A stretch of 64,000 nt of DNA from Eurosta solidaginis (taxonomy: Eukaryota; Arthropoda; Insecta; Diptera; Tephritidae): the NCBI RefSeq assembly GCF_040869045.1, contig NC_090319.1, forward strand, positions 54,284,779 to 54,348,778. The letters are read 5' to 3'. The notes beneath the pieces are model-generated. The model saw only the letters and a program-made list of their open reading frames with translations. It made no database searches and had not been told where the DNA came from. Shown here piece after piece: positions 46,374 to 57,590 of the stretch; position 1 is the stretch's first letter, and every line of letters begins with the position of its first letter. Position numbers and translations under genes: made by a program.

Positions 46374-47226
46374 ACACCCCTTAGTATTCTTTTACATGCA
46401 TAAAGTGCCGTCGATACCTTTTTCACTCTCTACTCCCCGTTGAGCTTCCAAGACAACTTACTGTCTGCAATGATTCCTAGAGATTTTGTGCAAGGTTTCC
46501 TCTGCAGAGCCACTCTTCCTAGTTTGGGCTTCAGAAGGAATTGCTTACGGAAATACATACATCGTTGCAAAGGTATAGGTGTTTTGTAAGGCAGCCCTTT
46601 TGTTAGCATCCTGCCAACTCGCTCCTAGATAAGAAGCACATAAGAACTTTCAAAGAAGCGCAGATCTGATGTTTGAAGAAGAGTTTGACAACACCCAGCC
46701 GCTTCTTGTACGTGCTTTGTTGCGGAGCATGTTCGTTTGCTCTGGTGCTGTGACGTTATTCCACGTCAATAATATTGGCCTTGAATACATCGCTTCCTTT
46801 TTTGTATCTCAAATCTCCGTCGATACATTTTTCACTCTCTACTCCACGTTGAGCTTCCATGACAACTTACTGTCTGCAATGATTCCTAGAGATTTTGTGC
46901 AAGGTTTCCTCTGCAGAGCCACTCTTCCTAGTTTGGGCTTCAGAAGGAATTGCTTACGGAAATACATACATCGTTGCAAAGGCATAGGTGTTTTGTAAGG
47001 CAGCCCTTTTGTTAGCATCCTGCCAACTCGCTCCTAGATAAGAAGCACATAAGAACTTTCAAAGAAGCGCAGATCTGATGTTTGAAGTAGAGTTTGACAA
47101 CACCCAGCCGCTTCTTGTACGTGCTTTGTTGCGGAGCATGTTCGTTTGCTCTGGTGCTGTGACGTTATTCCACGTCAATAATATTGGCCTTCAATACATC
47201 GCTTCCTTTTTTGTATCTCAAATCTT
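46374..47226 (-). pseudogene. LINE reverse transcriptase fragment carrying a 409 bp tandem duplication
   Basis: The minus strand reads PKLGRVALQRKP...SLGIIADSKLSWKLNVE...ALYACKRI, typical of the region after the catalytic YADD block in RNase H-bearing LINEs. The segment 46409-46817 is repeated at 46818-47226 with few differences, so the peptide block occurs twice. Confidence 0.7.
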
Positions 47227-47263
47227 ACCCGATAAGATTATTCTAGATGTATTCCAAAGATAT

Positions 47264-47702
47264 AATCATATATATTATTTCTAATCGCTGTTTTTATGTA
47301 CGGGTCCCTTTTTCGCTCTTATTTGGAATCCAAATATATAAATACAGTTTTGGTTGTAAAGATGGAGATTCGGGATATTTGCGAGCTTTGGGCAATTTTG
47401 GTCGTAGTGCTTTTGTTTAGTTATATTTTATTAAAATAATTTGTTAAAAATAAACGATTATGAGCACTCACAGAAATATATTTGTACTATGACATTATTG
47501 TGAATATTTGCACTGCATTACCGGCAGTTGAACTATACGCTAGATGGCAGCGCAAGCTGTAAGTTTTAATTGATTGAAGGCAGTTGCTATTATACGCTAG
47601 ATGGCAGCGCACGCTATAAGTTAATAGAACAACTGATTTCTGTTGATATTTGATAAGAGACTTTTATATTGGTTTCGCAAGATGCGCACGGGTCAGGCTC
47701 GT
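47264..47702 (-). repeat. Family A interspersed repeat, copy 6
   Basis: Collinear with copy 3, including the partly duplicated CTAGATGGCAGCGCA segment. Ends are ATCATATATATTATTTC and CACGGGTCAGGCTCGT. Confidence 0.82.
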
Positions 47703-47821
47703 AGAATAAAAAACAACTCTCTCGCTGGCTGGAGAGCACATTGACGAAAGCGGCACAGAGATATAAGGCGTATGTGTCATGAGAAAAATGGACCTCAAGC
47801 CTTCAATTAACTTTCAGTACC

Positions 47822-47950
47822 TCCCACCCACCACCTCCTCTCGTTCCATGAGGAACTTGAGGTCGCCACGGGTAAGTGACGTTGACAATTAGTTTGGAGA
47901 AGCTATAAATTGCGCCAGCAATCCCTTGAAAGGGTTACGCTACAAGCAGG
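47822..47950 (-). repeat. Family D fragment, inverted
   Basis: TTCCATGAGGAACTTGAGGT, CGCCACGGGTAAGTGACGTT and CCCTTGAAAGGGTTACGCTA match the reverse complement of family D copies. Confidence 0.55.
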
Positions 47951-49027
47951 CATTTCTACTTGGGGGAACTTGCAGTCTTATGTTGAAGTAAATTAGGACT
48001 CATTAAAGATGCCAATATTTTGCATTTTTTTTCATTCAAATGTATTTCTTTGCATTTTGTAAAAACTTAAGTGAAAAATCAGCGTAACTAAAGAAAAGTA
48101 AAACAACAAAATACGAAAGAAAACGGAAAGAGATGGCCTTGACATTGACCCAATTGATGATGAATGAGTTCAATGTGCTACAATGCGGATGTAAACGTTG
48201 CATATAACCTTGGCCTGCCTTTTATACCACACTAGCACCAAAAAATACAACAACAATAACAACAAAAAGTAATGGCTACAACAATAACGTAAAGAAAAAA
48301 ATAACAATAAAACACACCAAAAAGACCATGATATGATGGCAGCATACTATAAGAGGTGTGTATATTTGTATGCAGATACTCCGTATGTATGTATGTATGT
48401 TTGTACTAAAGTTTGAGTCAACGTCAGTGCCGCAAATACAAGTTAAAGCAAATTCCAAACTCAAAATCAACTCAACTGGAATTGGCGGCTATGGTGGCAC
48501 TTTGTTGCCTTTATGCTTTTTGTTGATGTTTTTGTTGTTGTTTTGATATTTTTCAATGTTTAGAAAGGAAAAAGGAATTAAAGTTAGTAAAACAGGCGAT
48601 GCACGACATGAAAATAATAACAAAAAAAAAATAAGTGTATGTTTGTGCCGGTGGTGCTTGACGGGAGGCATGGCATAGTAGGCGATGATGTTGACGCATG
48701 ACCCAGTGGTTTTGAAGAGGTATTTCGGTTATCTAGATTTGTATAGATGTGTATGTGTGTTATGATTTTGTATATTTTTGTATGTAAATAACTTATTGTA
48801 TGCAAATGGTTAAATGTTAATATGAATTTTGAGCAACAAGTGTGCAAAAAATTTAACTTAAGGGCAATGAATGGGAAGGGAGCAGGTTTAGGTCAGTGTT
48901 GCCTACACCCAATCGAGACACGTATCACAGCTTATAAAAGAACACACCAAGCGACTCGCGACAATAACATCAAAATCCTACACAGCACCAACAAAAACAC
49001 TACCATGTGACTGCATCGAAAGGACGC
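47951..49027. other. Intronic, nothing recognised
   Basis: Simple ACA/ATA-rich tracts at 48240-48320 and GTATGTATGTATGT at 48382. No gene or family motif. Confidence 0.45.
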
Positions 49028-49315
49028 TGGTTACGCCCCCCAGCGGGTTAAGAGGCTTAGAATATACCCGCGGCAGGTATGCTAGCTTCTCCAACCCAAT
49101 TGTCAACCTCACCTACCCGTGGCGAATCCTGTTTCTTTAACAGCCGAGGCTCTGGCGGCCGCGAGTTCTATATGGATCTAGGGGGTTGGAGGGCGGGATG
49201 GCGTAGAAGGTTTCATATGGTCATACCAAATCGTTCCCGAGATGGTCGGGCTAGTACCTTAATGATGCTTGTTACTCTCCAAGGCCTTCGGGGAGTACCC
49301 TTATCGCTACAACAT
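49028..49315 (+). repeat. Family D repeat, copy 3
   Basis: It starts GGTTACGCCCCCCAGCGGGT, continues through CTTCTCCAACCCAATTGTCA and CGTTCCCGAGATGGTCGGG to CCTTCGGGGAGTACCCTTAT and CGCTACAACA. An RTE fragment follows immediately. Confidence 0.72.
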
Positions 49316-49324
49316 CGAAAAAAG

Positions 49325-49830
49325 AAGATGGTCTTAATTGTGAATGAGGACAAAACGAAGTACGCGCTGCCACCAAGCAAAGAGTCAGGGCTTTTGTGCC
49401 TTGGCAAACACGTCACATTGTTGACAGCCATAATTTTGAAATAGTTAAAGACTTCGTGTATTTGTGAACCAGCAATAACACAAACAGCCACATCAGCTTT
49501 GAAATCCAGCAAAGTATCATCCTACTTTGGACTGAATATGCAACTGAAAAGTAAAGTTCACTCTCGGCAAACGAAAATCATGCTCTACAAGTCAATTATC
49601 GAACGCGTCGTGCTATATCGTGCAGAAGTATTGACCATGACAAATTTAGATGAGGCCGTTCAGGGAGTGTTTGCGAGAAAAGCATTCGAAAGATTTACGT
49701 ACCTGGACGGCGCGTACCGAAGAAGATTTTATACCGAGCTGTACAAAATTTACGCAGACATCAACATAGTGGCTCCAGTTAGCAGAGCGATGTTCCATCG
49801 TTACGGGTGGGACAATTCTACCAAATATTT
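49325..49830 (+). pseudogene. RTE-like LINE fragment, C-terminal half of the reverse transcriptase
   Basis: Plus-strand remnants line up with the 10.4-13.4 kb element: LIVNEDKTKYALPPSKES, a segment like EIVKDFVYL, then LKSKVHSRQTKIMLYKSII, LDEAVQGVFARKAFERF, YRRRFYTELYKIYADINIV. Several frameshifts and lost segments. Truncated at both ends. Confidence 0.75.
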
Positions 49831-49909
49831 CAGATTTGTGTTATCATAAAACTAGCTGAGTACTTCTAGTTCTAATATATAGTTTGAAACCGTTAACGTT
49901 CAACGTAAA

Positions 49910-50362
49910 CTCACAATATGGGGAGACCGGGGTAGCTTCGTCGTTGGGGTACATTCGTCAACGACGTTTTTGGCATGCAAGAGAAATCTGTCATCATCAA
50001 ATTTCGACGCAAACTCACCCACCACCAATAATAATGACCATTTCAAAGTTGGACATCTCTAGCTGTATAACTGATACAAATAAACATACTTTTGTGTTTT
50101 CGCGAGTGCCGATATAATATTTCAAGTCTTTTGTGATTTTCAATATTTATATGTCATTAAAAAAATAATTTATTGCAAGTGAGAGGTGAAAATGTGATCT
50201 TTGTGGTGAAGTATAGTTAGTTTTTTTTTTTAAATAATTCATAAGCCGTAAAAAAAAATGGAAAAATAAAAATTCAGGGTCCGGGGTAGATATAGCGTTT
50301 TTTAATGGGGCACATCTCGGCGGCCGAATGTGCCCCATTTAGATGCTGTATCTACCTCGGAT
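49910..50362. repeat. Unclassified element with hairpin-forming, GGGG-rich ends
   Basis: The left part has GACCGGGGTAGCTTCGTCGT with an internal 8 bp hairpin CGTCGTTG/CAACGACG. The right end, on the other strand, reads CCGAGGTAGATACAGCATCT with ATGGGGCACATTCGG. The two ends resemble each other in inverted orientation, suggesting a DNA transposon or MITE. Confidence 0.4.
50281..50360. other. Long hairpin, pre-miRNA-like
   Basis: The 35 nt left arm (50281-50315, CCGGGGTAGATATAGCG... GGGGCACAT) pairs with the 33 nt right arm (50328-50360, ATGTGCCCCATT...CTACCTCGG). A 12 bp perfect core, AATGGGGCACAT/ATGTGCCCCATT, is topped by a TCGG-CGG-CCGA mini-stem. Size and shape resemble a microRNA precursor, but it may simply be the folded end of a DNA element. 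Confidence 0.4.
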
Positions 50363-50454
50363 ATTAAATTCTTATTTGAAGTAAAACTTTCTTGCTTCTT
50401 TATCACATCAAAAATGGTTCCTCAAGCGATAGTGACACAAGCTTTATATGCAGA

Positions 50455-50632
50455 TAAATAAATAAATGTAAGGGGCGATAAACTCCGAAGAGATTTTAGG
50501 CCGAGCTTCTCTTCCAATTTGCTTCGTGCTCCTTTTAATTTTTCCTACAATTTGGCTGGACGGGAACTACTTGTTTTATGCCGACTCCGAACGACATCTG
50601 CAAGGCAGATGAGTTTTCACTGAGAGCTTTAC
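50455..50632 (-). mobile_element. tRNA-derived SINE, truncated copy
   Basis: Same sequence as the 3' part of the SINE at 51997-52365 (GAGCTTCTCTTCCAATTTGC, ATGCCGACTCCGAACGACAT, AGGCAGATGAGTTTTCACTG), lacking the tRNA-like head. Confidence 0.7.
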
Positions 50633-50912
50633 ATATACAGTAAACTTTCTTAGGATACTTGATATTTCGACATCCATATTTTTCAAGCCCAAGGTGGAAG
50701 ACATTTCTTTGGTTTTGAGTTAAAACTTCAACAGTCCTTTATTCTGCTTCAACATCGCGATTTCGCACAAAGTATATTTTTGAAGTGGATCTAAACATTT
50801 TTAATATAAAATATTTTTTTATATCATTAAAGTGGCATTAAATGTTTTTTTTTATTTGTAACATTATATTTAAGAAAACAATTTTTTTTATTTTAGTTTT
50901 GATTAGTTCAGG

Positions 50913-51299
50913 ATGCATTATTTTTCGATCCTACAACTTTTAGTTTGTAACAATATGTTTGATAAAATTAATTCATATCAAAAATACTTTAAAAAGATTT
51001 TTAATCTCATTTCGGAGCTTTACTACATGCCTGATGAAGGTGACCCATCAATGCCGCCAGCTACCCCGCCATGTGGCACATTCAGCGAAATCAACTATTT
51101 TCAAAATATGTTAAAAAATTCAGCCTTCATTACTGTTTCAAGAAATGTTTATTTAGGATTTTATTCTATATATACTAGGGGATCGAATGAACTTATATCT
51201 GTTTCAATTCGTAAAAGATTTGTCGGGAAAAAGGGTTCAAAAAAAAAAGAGACGAAGCTACAAGTATTTGCAAACTATAAAAAATTTTATAATGATTGA
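50913..51299 (+). CDS. Unrecognised 128-codon open frame, doubtful
   Basis: It starts MHYFSILQLLVCNNMFDKIN, has a MPDEGDPSMPPATPPCG segment and a very basic stretch (KRFVGKKGSKKKETK) near the end. I do not recognise a family. It is not obviously part of a repeat in this window. AT-rich context and no splice or promoter evidence. It could be chance or an exon remnant of a mobile element. Confidence 0.2.
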   Translation: MHYFSILQLLVCNNMFDKINSYQKYFKKIFNLISELYYMPDEGDPSMPPATPPCGTFSEINYFQNMLKNSAFITVSRNVYLGFYSIYTRGSNELISVSIRKRFVGKKGSKKKETKLQVFANYKKFYND

Positions 51300-51948
51300 C
51301 GGTTTTTACAGCATTTGTATCCACACTGTAAGGCGGTAAGACCAAACCAAACAAAAATTTACAGATGAAATAAAATAAAAACGCAGGTGGCTACTTAGTG
51401 TGGCACGTGCCGCAGTTGTGTTGCAGCAAAAAGCGGAGCAAATTCCCTTTCATATTTGTTTAAGAGTTTAACAATACGATGAACGGCTTTAGGACAAAAA
51501 AAAAAACAGAAATAATCCAACAACTCAGGCGATAAGTAAGGAGTTAAGAAAAAGAATAGCAATGAAATAAAATACAGTGCACTCGCGATAATATTAACAC
51601 CCTATTATAAGAACACCCCAAAATATGAACACTTTTTCACTTCCATTGAGTACTCTAAAATATGAAGTTTTGGCAAAGGCTCTAAAATATGAACATTATT
51701 GATTTTCAAATTTCTATCGAATTTCAAGAGCCTCATAAATTGGGGACTCCCCTAGTTATTTAAATTTAAAATGTACATAACCGTCGCTGAGAAATGCTCG
51801 CGTTCACTCGTATACACATGCTTACATGCTATGCTTTCTCTAACGTTCAGTCGTCAGTACAAATTTTCAAAGTCGTTGGTCATTTCATGCGCGCATGATT
51901 GGTACTTCATTTTCTTGCAAAAAATTCTAATATTGATCAGTTTAAAAA

Positions 51949-54025
51949 ATGCACACAAAAAAGCACAAGTTTTTGACCCTATGAGAAAAATCATATAAAA
52001 AAAAAAAAAAATAAATGTAAGGCGCGATAACCTCCGCAGAGATCTAAGGCCGAGCTTCTCTTCCAATTTGCGTCGTGCTCCTCTTGATTTTTCCCTATAA
52101 ATTGGCCGGACGGGACCTTACATGTTTTATGCCGACTCCGAACGGCATCTGCAAGGCAGATGAGTTTTCACTGAGAGCTTTTCATGGCAGAAATACAATC
52201 GGAGCGCTTGCCAGACACTGCCGAGGGGCGACCCCGCTTAGAAAAATTTTCTTCTAATTGAAAAATCTTATTTCTAAAATTGTGATGTTGCTTTGCCCGG
52301 GAGTTGAACCCAGGGCATACGGTGTGATAGGCGGAGCACGCTACCATCACACCACGGTGGCCGCGTGAGAAAAATCATATATTCTGGAATATTTACGAAA
52401 GGGTGAAAGTGTTACTAATTTAGCTCGTAAATATGGAGTGACAAAGTCTACAATATGCCGAATTAATAAAAATAAAAATGCTATCTCTAAATGTGTCAAC
52501 AATACCTTTATCGGTCCTGGAAAGAGGAAAACTTTGCGTCATTCAGAGTACCCAAAGATGGAAAAATCTCTGTATCGATGGTTTTTGAATATGAGAGACA
52601 AAAAGCTCCCGGTTAGCGGGCTTATATTAAAATAAAAAGCAAAGGATCATCATTTTAAAATTAAGGAAAATTGCTTTGAATTCAATGCCAGTGATGGATG
52701 GCTTCAAAATTTTAAAAAGAGATATGGCGTTCGTTTGCTCCAAGTTTCTGGAGAAAAACTATCTTCACAGCCCCAGTTAGTTGACTCATTCAAAAAAGCG
52801 TTAAAGGCGAAAATGGAGGAGCTATACAACGTGAGCAACTATACAACGCTGATGAGTCCGGTTTATACTGGAAATTTTTGCCACCAAAGACGTATGTGTC
52901 ATCCTTAGAAAAAACTGCTCCAGGTGCAAAGATGGAAAAGCAAAGAATAACTTTCTTGTGCTGTTCGAATGCGTCAGGATCTCATCAACTCAAGCTTCTT
53001 GATTCGGAAAGGCTAAAAACCCCCGTTGTTTTAAAGGTTTCGACTGCCCAGTGTATTATCGACATTCTAAATCCGCTTGGATGACTGCGGCTATTTTTAA
53101 AGATTGGTTCCACCGTTCATTCATACCTGAGGTAAGCTTTCATATGTAATTCTATCTCAGTAGCTTAAAGCTCATAAAATTTGTTTAGGTTACAAAGTTT
53201 TTAATGGAAAAGGGATTACCAGTAAAAGCTATCCTTCTAATTGATAACGCTCCATCGCATCCCCCCGAGGATGAACTAAAAAGTGAAGACGGCTGCATAT
53301 TAGCAATGTTTATGCCACCAAATGTCACCCCTCTTATACAACCTATGCATCAAAACGCAATCAGGATTACGAAACTTTACTATAGAAACAGTCTTTTGGC
53401 TACTGTTGCTGCAAAGGGGTTTAATTTGCTTGAGGCTCTAAAGCAAATTACACTTAAGGACGCGATTGTTACTTTAGAATCTGCATGGAGTAAGGTGGAT
53501 GCTGTTGTGCTATCCAAATGTTGGAGCAATGTTTTAAGTATGGTAGAAAATCAAGAGGATCCTGAAGATGACATTCCTTTGAGTGTTCTTCGAAGCAACT
53601 TAATTATGAATATAAGAGATTTGGAGGAAGGTGCAGCCAATCTTTTGTCATACTTGAGACCTGAGGTTTGTGTTTTAGAACCGTTAGTCAAAGACGTTTT
53701 ATTTTTTTATTTTTATTAAATTTCACTTTAGGTTGAATTCACTGCTGTCAACGTTAGAGAATGGAACGATGTTGCTATTGAATGTAATGACAATGAAATA
53801 GAGGACATTTCCTACGATGATGGTGACTGTTCTGTGGAGGCAGAAAAGACGATTACATCAAAGGAAGCTATTGACATGTTTAATAAAACTTTGGAATGGG
53901 CTGAAATTGAAATGGTTGATAAATCGGATTTATATGTGTTGAAGAAGCTCAGGGAAAAGGCAGTTTTTAAGATGCTTGAACAAAGGAAACCTCAAAAGAG
54001 GACTACTGATTTTTTTTCGACATGA
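51949..54025 (+). pseudogene. pogo/Tigger-like transposase, inactivated
   Basis: The frame starts MHTKKHKFLTL, meets a TGA at 51982, and is then split by the SINE before the helix-turn-helix segment YLRKGESVTNLARKYGVTKST. More breaks follow: a TAA near 52633, a one-base loss near 52833 just before YNADESGLYWKF (first catalytic Asp) and another near 53000 before KNPRCFKGF. Two short introns, 53132-53188 (GTAAGC...TTTAG, 57 nt) and 53666-53731 (GTTTGT...TTTAG, 66 nt), restore continuous reading. ILLIDNAPSHP supplies the second Asp. The third catalytic position, normally QPMDQ, reads QPMHQ, so Asp is replaced by His. The C-terminus QKRTTDFF resembles a PCNA-binding box, known for pogo transposase. 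The protein cannot be active. Confidence 0.88.
51997..52365 (-). mobile_element. tRNA-derived SINE inserted in the pogo transposase
   Basis: On the minus strand it begins GCGGCCACCGTGG, has an A-box-like TGGTGTGATGG and a B box GGTTCAACTCC, and ends in ACATTTA plus a T run. An exact 15 bp target duplication TGAGAAAAATCATAT flanks it (51982-51996 and 52366-52380). It is the only copy in the window with its tRNA-like head. Confidence 0.9.
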
Positions 54026-54277
54026 ATTTTTCCAAAAATTTAACTGAATATGAATTTATGCATAACTAACTTGTTGACTGTAACTGATTTTTTATTTGTG
54101 TAATGTGAAAAAATGAATAAGTAACGTTTCTTTTGCGGTTTTAAATAAAAAATATATGTCTTAAAACTAATTAAATATAATATTTTTCAATTTAGTTGCC
54201 TTTCGTAAATATGAACAATCTCGCAAAACTGAACAGGCCTGGTTTTAATTAGTTCATATTATCGCGAGTGCACCGTA

Positions 54278-54624
54278 AGTTAAAAAAAAAAGAGCTGAAG
54301 AAAACAGAACAACAAAACATATATACCAACTGAAGGAAGTACTTGTACGCAATAAAAAAAAAGAAAAATTCATAGCGCATAAAAAAAATTTCACTGCCAC
54401 AAAATAAATGGCAGTAATAGCAACTATTGCTCTATATTTAGTTCAATGTACATTTGTATGTGTATACAGACTATGTACAAATATGCCCACAAAAAATGTT
54501 CCACCTTACATAAGTCTTATATAATTTCCTTAAGGGATTTCAATATGTGTTATTAAATTCGTAGGGTGTAAACACTGTCCCTCAAACGAGAACTTATTTT
54601 TACTATGTTGACTCCACATCATAT
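54278..54624. other. Intronic, nothing recognised
   Basis: A-rich sequence with no family motif. Confidence 0.4.
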
Positions 54625-55025
54625 TGTAACGACGCACTAAACTGTAGAAATGATCTTTATTAAAACAGTACTACTATGGTAGTAGATCTTCACAATTTAA
54701 TGTATTCGCGTACTTCACTTATAGCGTGTGAAAATAAAACTAATTGAATATTACTGGGACTGCGCCGCTTTTATACACTCAGTTGCCTCGTTCGCCTCAT
54801 TCTCGAAGGGTCTAGACCTTTCACGAACAGCTGTATGTTATATTTGCTGTTTTCTTCTATGTATATGTGTGAGTTATGTCATCTGTGCTTATTATTACTG
54901 TTTATATGTGTGACTAATGTCTACGCTCTTAACTGCTGTGTTCATATGTGCGTAGCTATTTTCACATTCTCTGCGAACGCGTCGCTCTGGCAAGGCAGAG
55001 ACTCTCCCATCTAGGTGGTGTGACA
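54625..55025 (-). mobile_element. LTR-like segment, 401 bp
   Basis: It starts TGTAACGACGCAC and ends GGTGGTGTGACA, and on the minus strand has TATAAAAGCGGCG and AATAAAGATCATT, an arrangement like the solo LTR at 41306. A matching target duplication was not found, so boundaries are tentative. Confidence 0.55.
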
Positions 55026-55169
55026 CTTAATTCCTATGTGATATGGAGTAAAAAGGCTGAAGACGTACTTAGATACATCAAAAGCCGTCACATACAAAAT
55101 TAGACTGAAAGGTCATGCACAATAGATCAGCTTAAAGGTCGAAGTGCTTCCAGCCGTAAGAACAAATAA

Positions 55170-55215
55170 AAAAAAAGGTAAGGCGCGATAACCTCCGAAG
55201 AGATCTAAGGCCGAG
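55170..55215 (-). mobile_element. SINE 3'-end fragment
   Basis: GGTAAGGCGCGATAACCTCC and AGATCTAAGGCCGAGCTT match the 3' part of the SINE at 51997. Confidence 0.55.
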
Positions 55216-55224
55216 CTTATCTGA

Positions 55225-55680
55225 GCCCTAAGAATAATAATAGCCGTGTTTTTTTTACACGCGTATACGTTTCGTTTGCGCGTGAAAAAAACGCGTATTC
55301 TCGCTTAGATAATGCTTAGGAGATCCATCTAGCGGCAATGGTTAAACAACTAGCTACAGCACAGGGTGTATCGAAAAGCGGAGACACAACCCTCTGTTGT
55401 ATTTCTGTGTATACCATATAGCTGAATCAGTTGTGATAAATAGTGGACGCGCATAGAATACATAGAATTAGTACAGAGGGTGAAACATAGACACATATTT
55501 CAGTTACATCTGAGTATAATGCGTATTGAAATTTAGTAGTAATAATTTTATGCGTAGCAGTTTCAGAGGTGTATTTAAAGTTTGTCGCTTAGCAGTACAT
55601 ATAAAGTTTAAGCGTAAACGAATATAGATGTAAAAAAACACAGCTAGTAATAATAATACATTTGCGTTGCGTTTGTGCAT
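55225..55680. repeat. Possible fold-back element
   Basis: Left end AATAATAATAGCCGTGTTTT with TACGTTTCG, and right end on the other strand TTATTATTACTAGCTGTGTT with ATTCGTTTACG, form imperfect inverted arms of about 45 bp. No target duplication identified. Confidence 0.4.
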
Positions 55681-55865
55681 TATTTAAGGCCGAGCCACAA
55701 TCAAATTGTTCATATAGCTGCATTCAGCGCAATGCATGCCAGTAATAACTGGCTAGGGGGATGGGGTGTCGTTATAGAATGACGTGTTGTAGAATTTTTA
55801 TGAAGAGTTAAATTTATATAAATTCGTCTTAAAACTTATATGACATTCACGGTATTTTGCATTTC

Positions 55866-56305
55866 CATGAAAATCTGCCAGTCAATAAACGCACTAATGT
55901 GGCGCCCGAACATGCACAAAGAAATTACAACTCTCTTTTTTCTGCCATGAAATTTAAAAAAAATTACATTCAAAAATAATAATGTGGCGCCCTACCAGGA
56001 CCGACAAGTTTCACATTTTTCTCATGAAATTTGACAATAGTTAAATCCAATGTATTAATGTGGCGCCCGAGCATGTACAAAAAAATTTCAGCTCTTTTTT
56101 TGCCGTGAAATTACAAACAAATATTACATTATAAGGTACTAATGTGGCGCCCGAGCAGGGACAAGATATTACACCTATTTTTTCTCCCATGAAATTTATC
56201 AAAAATTATTTTCAAAGCGAAATAATGTGGCACCCGAACAGGAACAAAGAAATTACACCTCTTTTTTCTGCTATGAAATTTAACAAAAATTACATTCAAA
56301 TATAT
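55866..56305 (+). repeat. Tandem array of primer-binding-site-like units, 76-85 bp
   Basis: TGGCGCCCG-type motifs begin at 55900, 55985, 56061, 56145 and 56228. The fourth, TGGCGCCCGAGCAGGGAC, differs at one position from the sequence complementary to the tRNA-Lys 3' end; others have two or more changes. Each unit also contains CTGCCATGAAATTTAA and ATTACATTCAAA. The segment just before the first motif (CCATGAAAATCTGCCAG, CAATAAACGCACTAATG) resembles the unit, as if the U5/primer-site junction of an LTR element had been repeated. Confidence 0.65.
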
Positions 56306-57590
56306 TCATTGCAAATACAGTTAATTAAATTGTCTAAAACGTATTAAAATTGACTCATTTTGAGGCTTATCGATCAAGCTCTTATTTCTTAACATTTTTG
56401 CTGGGTACTTAGTATGTTTGTAAGTTTGCGAATTGGATAGGTTGTTGCAACAAATTTCATGCATTCTTGCCTCGCAAATACTTCACTACAAACATACAGC
56501 TATTTAAGTATATGTTTGTATGTCCTATCATTTGATTGCTTGCCTGTCTACGCGCTGTCTAGGTACTCTTTAATATTATGTAAGATAGTATTATTTATTT
56601 CATTTTTTTCGTATATATGTACATATGTACATATCCATATATGACCCCCACGTTTTCTGTTTATTTTTTTATGCATATGGGGAGCACTTTTACTTTCAAA
56701 TAATACCTACCTTTCATCAGCATTCTGCTCAACGCTGCAATGACTCAAAATTTACTTGACTGACTCACTTAAGCCTTTTTACGTTTTCCCTTTTTTTGAC
56801 ATATTTCTTTTCTTAAGAATTTAAAACTTATTCCATACTTTCCATTTCTTTGGTCGTAGTAGGTTTTGTTGTTTTTAGATTGTGAGGCACATTCTTTTGT
56901 ATAGGTGTTGGGGATGGAAAGTTTATTTTTTAACTAGCAGACCCGACAGACGTTGTTCTGCCCTAAATTTGGTCCATCCGCATAAGTTTTACTCACTCAC
57001 AGTTTTAACACCCCGCACTACCCCCTTTCCGTATCCTTTTATTCACTCCTCCCTCTGCCTCTCTCTTTCTCTGCGTCCATTTCTATTGTTTTTTTTTTTA
57101 GTCGTACTTCATTTCTTATGTATAGTGTTTTAACAAATACTGGTTTTTGTTTTTGTAGCTTTTTACTAGTTGTTACAGAAATTACTACCCGTATTTCTTT
57201 TTACATCACTAAAGAACCCTTTACAATATGTTGTACATACTTAGTATGAATGTATATATTTTGTTTAGAATGCTCATAAAGTTAATTTCGCACGTTATTT
57301 ATATCTAACAATGATCAGCGTACCTTTTACGCATTTGTAATTGCGATTGTAAATATTGACTTACAGCTCGTGATTTTATTGTTTTTTAAAACTATGCATT
57401 TACATGATTGACGATCGGAAGAGCACAGTCTTTTGTTTTTGAATTGTTGCAATGTTTCTAAATTTTTTTTTTATAAACATACATTATGTATGTTTGTGTA
57501 TTTACGTTTCTCCATCTATTTCGATTCTCTAAAATGTACTCTTTTAAATTTGAAAAGTTTTCAATTGCGCGCAAACGTACGACAGCCATT
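56306..57590. other. Mostly unrecognised; family G end at 56938
   Basis: ACTAGCAGACCCGACAGACG followed by TTGTTCTGCCCTAAATTTGG at 56938 matches the right end of the family G element at 18014-19032; pyrimidine-rich sequence follows to about 57075. The remainder shows nothing. Confidence 0.45.

Larger units (their letters stand above)
51575..54275 (+). mobile_element. pogo/Tigger-like DNA transposon, 2.7 kb
   Basis: Terminal inverted repeats are CAGTGCACTCGCGATAATAT at the left and, on the other strand, CGGTGCACTCGCGATAATAT at the right. TA target duplications lie at 51573-51574 and 54276-54277. The interior carries a decayed transposase with DDE-type motifs. Termini, TA target and protein agree with the pogo branch of Tc1/mariner. 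A SINE has inserted near the start of the transposase. Confidence 0.9.

Noticed and set aside
52300..52365. tRNA gene on the minus strand
   Set aside because: Flanking 15 bp duplication and a 300 bp body show this is the head of a SINE.
55866..56305. Leader of an intact or exogenous retrovirus
   Set aside because: No second LTR and no gag, pol or env coding follow; only the repeated leader-like unit is present.
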